Positions 8,289-14,657 of a DNA stretch of 64,000 nucleotides are shown here, piece by piece. Origin of the DNA: Prochlorococcus sp. AG-388-A01. GTDB lineage: Bacteria > Cyanobacteriota > Cyanobacteriia > PCC-6307 > Cyanobiaceae. Under the pieces are notes generated by a model. The model was not told where the DNA came from, searched no databases, and saw nothing but the letters and a program-made list of their open reading frames with translations. Every line of letters begins with the position of its first letter. The first letter of the stretch is position 1. A program made the translations under genes and the position numbers. The stretch spans positions 62,001 through 126,000 of the forward strand of contig QCGK01000003.1 of assembly GCA_003279945.1 (NCBI GenBank). The letters are read 5' to 3'.

Positions 8289-8438
8289 ATGATTTTACCA
8301 ACAACTTTACTTTTAGGAGCCCTTGGATATCTTTTCTACAACTCAAAAAAAGAACTTTCAATGGATCACCATAACACTACAGAAAACCAAAAAGAGAATG
8401 ATGATTTGTATAAAGATTTGGAAGATCTATTTATTTAG
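8289..8438 (+). CDS. Small membrane-anchored protein, 49 aa
   Basis: ATG-to-TAG frame of 49 residues starting MILPTTLLLGALGYLFY: one hydrophobic N-terminal helix of about 16 residues, then a hydrophilic acidic tail containing DHHNTTENQKE and DDLYKDLEDL. It is divergently transcribed from the RHH-like gene, whose candidate operator lies between them. The asymmetric composition (membrane anchor plus charged tail) supports a real gene. Function unknown. Confidence 0.55.
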   Translation: MILPTTLLLGALGYLFYNSKKELSMDHHNTTENQKENDDLYKDLEDLFI

Positions 8439-8531
8439 AATCACTGAATAATTATTTAAGAACTTTGTTTCTTGACTAAAGATATACAAAACCATAAACA
8501 TAATTAGAATGAAAATAAAGATTTAAAATCA

Positions 8532-8828
8532 ATGACTGTTCATCAAGATTACGAAATAAAAATCAATCTAAATGAATTGATTGAGAAGAGAATTCCATGT
8601 TGTGATTTACTTCATCCAGATCATTGTCTAACAGAACAACAAGTCTCTGAAATAGCACATGATATTCGTATGGATTTAAATTTGCATGATCTTTACAAGC
8701 AAGTGGATCAACACATTATGAATTATGTAAATGCAGCTGGCATTGATAACAAAGATCATTGGGTTGAACCTCATCTTCCAGATTTGGAGAGAGATTTAAA
8801 AGAAGAAGTTGGTATAGAATTTGATTAA
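8532..8828 (+). CDS. Conserved hypothetical protein, 98 aa
   Basis: Soluble 98-residue protein starting MTVHQDYEIKINLNEL, rich in His and acidic residues, with a CC pair at residues 23-24, DLLHPDHCL near residue 30, and a C-terminal VEPHLPDLERDLKEEVG helix. No signal peptide or membrane segment. The base composition is clearly coding compared with the flanking DNA. I do not recognise the family; the clustered His/Cys could bind metal, but no standard motif is complete. Confidence 0.75.
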   Translation: MTVHQDYEIKINLNELIEKRIPCCDLLHPDHCLTEQQVSEIAHDIRMDLNLHDLYKQVDQHIMNYVNAAGIDNKDHWVEPHLPDLERDLKEEVGIEFD

Positions 8829-8847
8829 TCTTTTCCTATAAAAAATA

Positions 8848-8991
8848 TTAATATATGTATTTTTTCTCTAAATCATCTATTAATTTATAAATACTTTTAG
8901 CTGATCTTTTTCTTTTTTTTAAAATTGTAAAAACTATAAATCCAATTAATACTGCAAAAACTGGTGTGAAGAAAATAATTTCATGATTCAT
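8848..8991 (-). CDS. Small membrane protein, 47 aa
   Basis: ATG-to-TAA frame of 47 residues starting MNHEIIFFTPVFAVLIGF. A single helix spans about residues 5-24, followed by KKRKR and a charged helical tail (SIYKLIDDLEKKY). The positive residues after the helix predict a cytoplasmic C-terminus. A second in-frame ATG two codons upstream (8997) is an equally possible start. Function unknown. Confidence 0.55.
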   Translation of the reverse strand: MNHEIIFFTPVFAVLIGFIVFTILKKRKRSAKSIYKLIDDLEKKYIY

Positions 8992-9162
8992 AACCATCAA
9001 ACAAAAGTATATTATTTAAATTATTAAAAAGTCTGAATCAAAAAAATAGGTACTTTATACAAACATATTTCACTATAAAAAATTAAGATTTTTTATAAAA
9101 AAGTGAAATAATTATTATTTTCTGTAAATTATGTGGATATAAATTTTAACTCAATAAAGATA

Positions 9163-9345
9163 ATGATTAATTATTTTGCATTAACAGTAACTGAGATGGG
9201 GATTGGCAAAATAGAGTTAGCAGTGATTGGCGCAGTAATTTTAATATTTCCAATTTTATTTGTTTATGCATCTAAAAACCTTGATGCTAAGGGGGTTTTC
9301 GAATGGATGATGGAGAAACCTAATGATTGGATAGGTAAAAAATAA
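9163..9345 (+). CDS. Conserved small membrane protein, 60 aa
   Basis: A membrane helix (ELAVIGAVILIFPILFVYA) is flanked by an amphipathic lead and a C-terminal tail with FEWMMEKPNDWIGKK. I chose the ATG at 9163; a GTG at 9133 would add 10 residues, and the internal Met of MGIGKIEL is another candidate start. The helix and Trp-rich tail look like a thylakoid or plasma-membrane accessory peptide, but it lacks the chlorophyll-binding motif of high-light-inducible proteins. Function unknown. Confidence 0.65.
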   Translation: MINYFALTVTEMGIGKIELAVIGAVILIFPILFVYASKNLDAKGVFEWMMEKPNDWIGKK

Positions 9346-9367
9346 AACTTCAACAATTTACATTATT

Positions 9368-9709
9368 CTAGTTAAATTTTAAATTTTCTAAATTACTAAT
9401 AGCAAAATCATAAACCTGGCAATTATTTTCTAAATCATTAACTATTGAATTTTTAAGTATTGAATAATCTATCAATTCATTAAGTTTATTATTTTTAAAT
9501 TCCTTATTAGTCTCTCCAATAGCGAATGCCAAAGCTCCTTCATAAGAAATACCGAATTTGGTAGTATTGCAGAAAGTTCTAGTGAACTTATTAGAAATCT
9601 TTTTAGTATACTTTTCAAGAGTTTTAGAAGAAGTATCTAATGAGTAAACTGGACTACTAAAAAAAAGAAGCAAAGTTAAAATGAATATCGTAAAAACTCT
9701 TTTGACCAT
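9368..9709 (-). CDS. Secreted hypothetical protein, 113 aa
   Basis: Starts with a classic signal peptide: MVKR, a hydrophobic core (FTIFILTLLLFFSS), then a cleavage-like PVYSLD around residue 24. The mature part of about 90 residues is helical, with two cysteines (FCNTTKF and NNCQVYDF) that may form a disulphide in the periplasm or lumen, and a GALAFAIGETNKEF helix. No named domain recognised. Confidence 0.72.
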   Translation of the reverse strand: MVKRVFTIFILTLLLFFSSPVYSLDTSSKTLEKYTKKISNKFTRTFCNTTKFGISYEGALAFAIGETNKEFKNNKLNELIDYSILKNSIVNDLENNCQVYDFAISNLENLKFN

Positions 9710-9809
9710 AAATTTCGTAAATTGCAGGTTTAATATAGTTTAGAATTAAACTCTGCCGACTATGTTTTATTAAAAATATAGAAATTAAAATTTCTTAACC
9801 AAAAAAGCT

Positions 9810-10031
9810 TCATATTTTGGAAGATAAAAACTCTATAAATGAGTATTTTATAGTTTGAATTTTTTTTGGTAGTTTTTTAAAAAAACGCCTGAATGCTTTT
9901 TGCATAATAAAATCCAGATCAATAATTAATAGATAACAAATAATACTTGGGTATTCGATAAATAAATATCCAAAAATAGGTAAATTAATTATTAAATATA
10001 TTGATTGAGCTATGGAAATGTATTTGAACAT
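9810..10031 (-). CDS. Hypothetical membrane protein, 73 aa
   Basis: Two hydrophobic stretches (about residues 5-24 and 28-42) are followed by a basic tail with KAFRRFFKKLPKKIQ. It is very rich in Ile and Tyr, as AT-rich DNA would force. No motif recognised. It is divergent from the 64-aa gene, with 38 nt between the starts. Confidence 0.5.
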   Translation of the reverse strand: MFKYISIAQSIYLIINLPIFGYLFIEYPSIICYLLIIDLDFIMQKAFRRFFKKLPKKIQTIKYSFIEFLSSKI

Positions 10032-10069
10032 GAATTATTGTTTAACTAAGTATTAAATACAAAATTAAT

Positions 10070-10264
10070 ATGGCATTACCAGAACTTATTTATGCTCCTA
10101 TAGATGGCGGGACAATACATAGATATGAAATTAGTGGTGGTAAGAGAAAATTCTTAAGATTTATAGGTTGTTATTTGGGTCAGTGCAATTTCCACCAAAA
10201 TATTGATGATGCTATTGATTACATAAAAAATTTGAAACAATCACAAAAGATACAAAAAACATAA
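10070..10264 (+). CDS. Conserved hypothetical protein, 64 aa
   Basis: Small soluble protein starting MALPELIYAPIDGGTIHRYEISGG. It has short beta-like segments with Gly turns, then GCYLGQCNFHQNIDDAIDYIKNL, ending in a basic tail. Two cysteines four residues apart (GC-YLG-QC) could bind metal or form a disulphide. The residue pattern is clearly coding. Family not recognised. Confidence 0.7.
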   Translation: MALPELIYAPIDGGTIHRYEISGGKRKFLRFIGCYLGQCNFHQNIDDAIDYIKNLKQSQKIQKT

Positions 10265-10421
10265 ACTAAAGATACATAGATACATCAGGGACTCAATATT
10301 TTTCAATAACTACATAATTATTGCTACAAATAATAGAGAATTTTCTTTTTATAAGAAATTGATTATTTACTTGGGTTATAGTTCCGAAAGATAAACAGTG
10401 AATTAAAAAAGAAATTAATTT

Positions 10422-11744
10422 ATGGAAAACAGACAAATTAATTTTTTTAAATCAAAAGACTTTAATACCGTTCTCAAGCCATTTAAAAAAGGAACGGTAG
10501 TAAAAATTGACTCGTTGGATATTAGAGAAAATCAAAATGAATTAAAAATTGGTTTATTTGGTTGGTATGCAATTTGTCCTTCTAAAGAACTAAAAAAAAA
10601 TAAGCTATATTATTTTTCACTCTATGATGAGCCTCTTGTTCTTTATAGAGATGAGAATGAAAATGTTAGGTGCATTAAAAATATTTGTCCACATAGAGGG
10701 GCCTCTTTTTTGGGAGGAACATTATCAGATGGAGTAATAACCTGTCCATATCATGGAGCTAAATTCTCATCTGGTGGAAGTTGCCAAAATCTCGATAGAA
10801 TAACATGCAGTCACATAGTTGATAATAACTACGATAACTACGCCAAAAGAATTCACTTATCTCAATACAAAGCTTTAGAAAAGAATGGATATATTTTTGT
10901 AAATTATTCTAAAAAATCTGACACTGATTTAAACAATATTAGTGAAGATTCACCTATAAGTAATTACGATTTATCTGATAATGGTTTCTTAATTGAGAAT
11001 TATGTATCTGAAGAGGTATTAGTTGACTTTAAATGTGATTGGTCAAGGATTATTGAAAATCACTTAGATATCCTTCATATCTTTTGGGTTCATGGCGATA
11101 CAATCCCCGATAAAGATGTTAATAAAAACGTACTAGTTAGTTTTAACCAGAAAATTAATATTAATCCCAAATATATTGAAAGTATTTATTATTACAAGAA
11201 TGATCCTTCAAAAGAATTTATCCGGATAAAATATATACCACCAGGAAGGATATTAATTTACAAAGGAGATCCCTCCTTATCAAGATATTTACAAGTTTTA
11301 GATCATATTCCTCTAGGAAATAACAAAGCAAGAGTAATAGTAAGACACTATAGGAAATTTCTACAGAATAAACTACTTAATAACCTCTTGTTATTTAAAG
11401 AGACTCAAAGAAAAATTTTTTATAAGATATTCGATGAGGACTATATGATTTTAAAAACACAAACATATAACCATAATATGGGATTTATAAGTAAGGATGA
11501 AATAAAATTATTGGGAGAAGATAGAATAATAAATTATTTTTGGAAATGGTACAAGAAGTCTGAAGATAAAGATGAACCATGGAAAAATATAATCAAATCC
11601 CAAAATCATGATGTATATGACAAAGTGATATTGAAATATCCTCCAGAGATAAAGAAGTTAGAAATCATAAATAATTTTGATATAATAAGAAAAACATTTG
11701 TACGATTTGCTGCTCCGCTGATATTTTTTATGTTAATAATATAA
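10422..11744 (+). CDS. Rieske/PaO-type mononuclear iron oxygenase (candidate chlorophyllide a oxygenase)
   Basis: The Rieske [2Fe-2S] ligands are C89-x-H91 and C108-x2-H111. The mononuclear iron site follows in the PaO pattern N213-x2-D216-x2-H219-x4-H224. The C-terminus (about residues 425-440) is one hydrophobic segment, so it is probably membrane-attached. This architecture is shared by pheophorbide a oxygenase, Tic55 and chlorophyllide a oxygenase. Prochlorococcus makes (divinyl) chlorophyll b with a divergent CAO-like enzyme of this type, so this gene is a candidate for it, but the sequence alone cannot fix the substrate. A 33-aa membrane peptide follows after 3 nt, then an ABC ATPase, forming an operon. 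Sure of the fold, unsure of the role. Confidence 0.82.
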   Translation: MENRQINFFKSKDFNTVLKPFKKGTVVKIDSLDIRENQNELKIGLFGWYAICPSKELKKNKLYYFSLYDEPLVLYRDENENVRCIKNICPHRGASFLGGTLSDGVITCPYHGAKFSSGGSCQNLDRITCSHIVDNNYDNYAKRIHLSQYKALEKNGYIFVNYSKKSDTDLNNISEDSPISNYDLSDNGFLIENYVSEEVLVDFKCDWSRIIENHLDILHIFWVHGDTIPDKDVNKNVLVSFNQKININPKYIESIYYYKNDPSKEFIRIKYIPPGRILIYKGDPSLSRYLQVLDHIPLGNNKARVIVRHYRKFLQNKLLNNLLLFKETQRKIFYKIFDEDYMILKTQTYNHNMGFISKDEIKLLGEDRIINYFWKWYKKSEDKDEPWKNIIKSQNHDVYDKVILKYPPEIKKLEIINNFDIIRKTFVRFAAPLIFFMLII

Positions 11745-11747
11745 TTA

Positions 11748-11849
11748 ATGAAGAAAGTAAATAGACCTTCATGGTTGAATTGGCTTTATCTTTTTATCTT
11801 TATTTTAAGCTCAATTCAACTGATTATATTTTGGAGCAATAAATTTTAG
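11748..11849 (+). CDS. 33-aa membrane peptide coupled to ABC ATPase
   Basis: ATG-to-TAG frame of 33 residues starting MKKVNRPSWLNWLYLF: a basic N-terminus, two Trp, then one hydrophobic helix (about residues 11-29). It starts 3 nt after the oxygenase stop, and its TAG shares a base with the GTG start of the ABC ATPase (TAGTG). That tight fit on both sides makes a chance frame unlikely and indicates translational coupling. It may be an anchor or assembly subunit for the oxygenase or the ATPase. No family recognised. Confidence 0.6.
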   Translation: MKKVNRPSWLNWLYLFIFILSSIQLIIFWSNKF

Positions 11850-12637
11850 TGTTTAATAACTTTTGGTTTGAGGCAAAAAATATAAATTGTTTTAAAAATG
11901 GCTTTAGAGTAATTAAAGATTTAAATTTAAAGATAGCGTATTCAGAGAATGTAATATTAATTGGGCCAAATGGTTCAGGGAAATCATCTTTAATAGAAGT
12001 AATTAATAGAAACTTATACCCAGTAATAGCTAATGAATCGAAACTAAAGATATTTGACAAAGAACTTATAAATTTATGGGAACTAAGAAAAAGAATAAGT
12101 ACTGTAAATAATGATATAAAAAATAGAATAAATCCAAATCTTCAAGTTTTTGATTTAATTTTAAGTGGATTATATGGAAGATATTGTTACATACAAAATA
12201 AATCTGAAAGAGATACTTATAAGGTAGAAAAAATCATAAAGAAAATGAATATATCTAATTTATCTAAAAAAAATTTTTCCTATTTATCAGATGGAGAAAA
12301 ACAAATTTCTCTCATTGCTAGGGCTTTAATAAAAAAACCAGACATTTTAATCCTGGATGAACCAATTGCAAATTTAGATTATAAATCAAAGTTTTTTGTA
12401 GTGGATAAGATTAATGAATTAACAAAATTAAATACCAAAATTTTTTGTGTAACGCATGATATTTCTCTGATTACATCAATTTATGACCGGGTAATTATGC
12501 TCAAAGGTGGCGAAATAATAGCTGATGGATATCAAAATGAAGTTATAAACAGGGGAAATCTTAAAAAGTTATATGGTATTGAAGTAGAGGTAATTAAATA
12601 TAATGGTCTTTGGAAGATCAATAGAGTAGCTAAATAA
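11849..12637 (+). CDS. ABC transporter ATP-binding protein (orphan)
   Basis: Walker A GPNGSGKS is at residues 39-46. The signature is a variant LSDGE (instead of LSGGQ), Walker B is ILILDEP, and the H-loop is in VTHD. The length of 262 residues and general pattern resemble ATPases of metal/siderophore (FecE/ZnuC) or ModF-like type. The start is GTG, overlapping the previous stop. No permease or binding protein is adjacent; the only membrane partners nearby are the 33-aa peptide and the oxygenase tail. The end overlaps the convergent zinc-ribbon gene by 8 nt. Substrate unknown. Confidence 0.85.
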   Translation: MFNNFWFEAKNINCFKNGFRVIKDLNLKIAYSENVILIGPNGSGKSSLIEVINRNLYPVIANESKLKIFDKELINLWELRKRISTVNNDIKNRINPNLQVFDLILSGLYGRYCYIQNKSERDTYKVEKIIKKMNISNLSKKNFSYLSDGEKQISLIARALIKKPDILILDEPIANLDYKSKFFVVDKINELTKLNTKIFCVTHDISLITSIYDRVIMLKGGEIIADGYQNEVINRGNLKKLYGIEVEVIKYNGLWKINRVAK

Positions 12638-12839
12638 TAATTATAAAAATAGCTATCCCTATAGCAAGGAAAATTAATTTTTTACTTTTAAAAAATGAAG
12701 AGGATTTATTTTTAAATGAAGAGGATTTATTTCTAAATGAAGAAGATCCACATTTAGAGCACACAATTTTACCTCCTAAAGATCGATCTGAAACGAATGA
12801 TGAACTTCCACAATTAAAACAGACTCTATTTACGCTCAT
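12630..12839 (-). CDS. Zinc-ribbon membrane protein with heptad repeats, 69 aa
   Basis: The N-terminus has a four-Cys zinc ribbon (CFNCGSSSF ... CSKCGSSSF, C8-x2-C11 and C27-x2-C30). A middle segment repeats SSSF(R/K)NK about three times, and the C-terminus is a single membrane helix (LIFLAIGIAIFIIII). It is probably anchored by its tail with the ribbon in the cytoplasm. The repeat is encoded by a 21-bp tandem repeat, so its length may vary between strains. It is divergent from the Crp-type regulator, so the Fur-like boxes between them could act on both. Function unknown. Confidence 0.72.
   Translation of the reverse strand: MSVNRVCFNCGSSSFVSDRSLGGKIVCSKCGSSSFRNKSSSFKNKSSSFFKSKKLIFLAIGIAIFIIII
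12693..12749. repeat. 21-bp tandem repeat inside zinc-ribbon gene
   Basis: Units start at 12693, 12714 and 12735; units 1 and 2 differ at a single base, and unit 3 is partial and diverged. Each unit begins AAATGAAGA(G/A)GAT. The 21-bp period keeps frame and encodes the heptad SSSF(K/R)NK. Confidence 0.8.
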
Positions 12840-12914
12840 CTAAATTAATTTTTAGCAATTCTACTTTAATTATATTCTTAAAAACTATGTAAAGAAAAAC
12901 TTCAAAATAACATT

Positions 12915-12933
12915 GATAATGAGAATCTGTTGC
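12915..12933. promoter_or_regulatory. Fur-box-like site 1
   Basis: GATAATGAGAATCTGTTGC matches 14 of 19 positions of the Fur consensus (GATAATGATAATCATTATC); the first 13 bases match 12. It overlaps the upstream side of the -35 element of the crp-like promoter and lies between two divergent genes. Confidence 0.55.
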
Positions 12934-12958
12934 AATAAGTATTTATGTAGTGCATAAT
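12930..12958 (+). promoter_or_regulatory. Sigma-70-type promoter of crp-like gene
   Basis: -35 TTGCAA (12930-12935) and -10 CATAAT (12953-12958) are 17 bp apart. The predicted start is near 12965, 23 nt before the ATG. It falls within Fur-like box 2, while Fur-like box 1 touches the -35, an arrangement suited to repression. Confidence 0.6.
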
Positions 12959-12959
12959 T

Positions 12960-12978
12960 GATAATAATTCTCATTATC
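12960..12978. promoter_or_regulatory. Fur box, site 2
   Basis: GATAATAATTCTCATTATC is a near-perfect palindrome matching the Fur consensus at 16 of 19 positions. It covers the predicted transcription start and ends 9 nt before the ATG of the crp-like gene, so bound Fur-iron would block initiation. Confidence 0.75.
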
Positions 12979-12987
12979 AGGTTTTAG

Positions 12988-13575
12988 ATGAATTTCCATG
13001 ATTATGGTCAATCTAGCCCAAAATCAGTAAGGATAATAACAGGTCAATCTGTTTTAATAGACCCTTCATCGAGGCCTAAAGGCACATGTCTTGAAGTTGA
13101 AAGTGGGATTGCTAGAGTTTATTGTCCTTGCGAAGAAACTGAGGGCATGACACTTGCATTTCTGCAATCTGGTGATCAATTAAGAACGGAGCTTTTATGT
13201 AGTGAAGGTGTCTGTGTTGAAGCTTTAACAGATTTATCCTTTCAAAGTAATGTAAATATTGATACGAATAGTGGTTTCGATGCAGTAAATGAGTGGACTT
13301 TGCAACTTCTTAGAATTAGGCACTTAGGGAATGCGGAACAAAGATTACAAGCTCTATTTTCAATACTAGTTAATCGCTTAGGAAGAAGATGTGGTCAATG
13401 GTGTGAGCTGCCTTTTAGGCTAACTCATGAAAGGATAGGTGAATTAATCGGCTCAACACGCGTAACATCAACTAGATTAATTTCGAAATTAAGATCATCT
13501 GAGTTATTAATAGCTCCAATTGGCACCCAAACAGTTAGTGTTGCGCCTTCTTTTATTGAAACATCACCACTATAG
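12988..13575 (+). CDS. Crp/FNR-family regulator, Cys-rich
   Basis: A 195-residue protein with a shortened, degenerate cNMP-type beta-roll (residues 10-90), a dimer helix (about 95-130) and a Crp-type winged helix; the HTH is LTHERIGELIGSTRVTSTRLIS (about 145-166). It has seven cysteines: C34, C46-x-C48, C71-x4-C76 and C135-x3-C139. That is unusual for a Crp protein and suggests redox, metal or Fe-S sensing. The strong Fur-like box over its promoter and the nearby ferritin point to a role in iron response. The following 96-aa gene starts 4 nt downstream. Not NtcA: the effector region differs. Confidence 0.85.
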   Translation: MNFHDYGQSSPKSVRIITGQSVLIDPSSRPKGTCLEVESGIARVYCPCEETEGMTLAFLQSGDQLRTELLCSEGVCVEALTDLSFQSNVNIDTNSGFDAVNEWTLQLLRIRHLGNAEQRLQALFSILVNRLGRRCGQWCELPFRLTHERIGELIGSTRVTSTRLISKLRSSELLIAPIGTQTVSVAPSFIETSPL

Positions 13576-13579
13576 AATC

Positions 13580-13870
13580 ATGAAAGAATCGCAATCACTA
13601 ACTAACAACTTGTTAATGGAAGTTGATTTGTTATCGAATAGACTCAGAAATATAAAGAAATCATTCAAAGATACTCATAATAAAGCATTAAGAGAAAGGT
13701 TATTTTCTGAAAACAAAACTATTTACAAAAGAGTTAATGAGATTTCTAAAATAGCTGAGCTATTAAATAAAAAAACAAATGAAAAAATAAACTTTTCTAA
13801 TTTACTTGTTGAAGTAACTAAAAGGACATTGAATGAAAATAAATTTGAAAGTAATTTATTTTTTCTTTAA
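13580..13870 (+). CDS. Coiled-coil hypothetical protein, 96 aa
   Basis: Starts at the ATG at 13580, four bases after the crp-like stop; the frame extends 20 codons upstream into that gene, but those residues (a run of His and Leu) look like a shadow. The protein is almost entirely charged and helical (MKESQSLTNNLLMEVDLLSNRL...), consistent with a coiled coil, with no cysteines. As the second gene of the Fur-controlled unit it may share the iron response. Its end overlaps the convergent ferritin gene by 15 nt. Family not recognised. Confidence 0.7.
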   Translation: MKESQSLTNNLLMEVDLLSNRLRNIKKSFKDTHNKALRERLFSENKTIYKRVNEISKIAELLNKKTNEKINFSNLLVEVTKRTLNENKFESNLFFL

Positions 13871-14410
13871 ATCACTATCAATTAATAAGATTGCAGAAGG
13901 TTGATTAGACGCAAACTTAACTTTGCCCAGTATGTTTGCAAATTCATCTTCTGATTTTGTCTGAGCCTCTACGATAGGATCTAAAAATACGTTGGTTCTT
14001 GTATCTGAAATTCTTTCTGAAATGGAATAAAGTTGCTGTAGAGATGAAGTTAAATCAGCCTCTATGTTGAAAGAATAAGAAATTAAATCCTCAATTGAAT
14101 CCCATGCTTGAACTGGAGCAGGTAGTTCATCTAATTTTACACTTTGTCCTCTTGCAATTAAATAATCTGCAAATTTTTGAGCATGTTCCATTTCACCTTG
14201 TGATTCACTTAGAAAATGTGAAGCAAAACCATTTAAATCCCGTTCTTGAAACCAGAGGTATATAGAAAAATATTGCACATTTGCATATCTTTCCATTGTT
14301 AGATGTTCAAACATATTATCCAATAAACTCTTGTCCATTGGTTGTGCAACAGCTCGTCCTGATGGACCAAAATTAATTAATTTCTTTGTCTTTAAATTAT
14401 TCTCATTCAT
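13856..14410 (-). CDS. Ferritin
   Basis: Iron-storage protein that oxidises Fe(II) at a di-iron centre and stores it in a 24-subunit shell. The four-helix pattern is clear: the first helix carries the iron ligand Glu in HLTMERYAN, the second carries the EMEHAQKF (E...H) pair, and the fourth has EAQTKSEDEF. It has 184 residues, slightly longer than bacterial ferritin (about 165) because of an N-terminal extension of about 25 residues. There is no haem-binding Met of bacterioferritin that I can assign. It lies beside a Fur-regulated Crp-type gene and a FutC-type ATPase, forming an iron module; a Fur-like box lies 86-104 nt upstream. Confidence 0.92.
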   Translation of the reverse strand: MNENNLKTKKLINFGPSGRAVAQPMDKSLLDNMFEHLTMERYANVQYFSIYLWFQERDLNGFASHFLSESQGEMEHAQKFADYLIARGQSVKLDELPAPVQAWDSIEDLISYSFNIEADLTSSLQQLYSISERISDTRTNVFLDPIVEAQTKSEDEFANILGKVKFASNQPSAILLIDSDLKKK

Positions 14411-14495
14411 TAATCAAAAACTAAACTACATAAATAATACAACATTTTGTATAAATAAGTAATTAATTAATCCATTAAATAAAATTTAATAATAT

Positions 14496-14514
14496 GATAA
14501 TGAAAATCAATCGC
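14496..14514. promoter_or_regulatory. Fur-box-like site between ferritin and Cys-rich peptide
   Basis: GATAATGAAAATCAATCGC matches the Fur consensus at 15 of 19 positions. It ends 13 nt before the ATG of the 40-aa Cys-rich frame on the plus strand, contains a -10-like GATAAT, and is also about 90 nt upstream of ferritin on the minus strand. The close position favours control of the Cys-rich peptide. Confidence 0.55.
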
Positions 14515-14527
14515 AATACTACAGTAA

Positions 14528-14650
14528 ATGAGTATAGAGTACAGTTTTTCTGAACTGCTATTAACTAATAAAATATATTTAAGTAAAAAAAAGAAATGTA
14601 AAAAGAAAAAATGCTCTAATTGGAAGGGGGGCAAGTGTAATTGCCTATAA
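14528..14650 (+). CDS. Cys/Lys-rich small protein, 40 aa, Fur-associated
   Basis: ATG-to-TAA frame of 40 residues starting MSIEYSFSELLLTNK and ending in a very basic Cys-rich tail: CKKKKCSNWKGGKCNCL, with C24-x4-C29-x7-C37-x-C39. Four cysteines among lysines and glycines suggest metal or Fe-S binding, or a nucleic-acid/membrane contact. A Fur-like box sits immediately upstream. It is divergent from ferritin and convergent with the FutC-type gene (7-nt gap). Its GC-containing Cys/Gly/Trp codons stand out from the AT-rich background. I know no family for it. Confidence 0.5.
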   Translation: MSIEYSFSELLLTNKIYLSKKKKCKKKKCSNWKGGKCNCL

Positions 14651-14657
14651 TTAAAGT

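Noticed and set aside
9721..9765. Weak hairpin GTTTAAT ... ATTAAAC between two minus-strand genes
   Set aside because: Only seven A/T-rich pairs with a 10-nt loop and no T run; expected by chance in this composition.
13520..13579. Upstream extension of the coiled-coil gene into the crp-like gene
   Set aside because: Residues are a His/Leu-rich shadow of the other frame; the ATG at 13580, 4 nt after the previous stop, is the better start.
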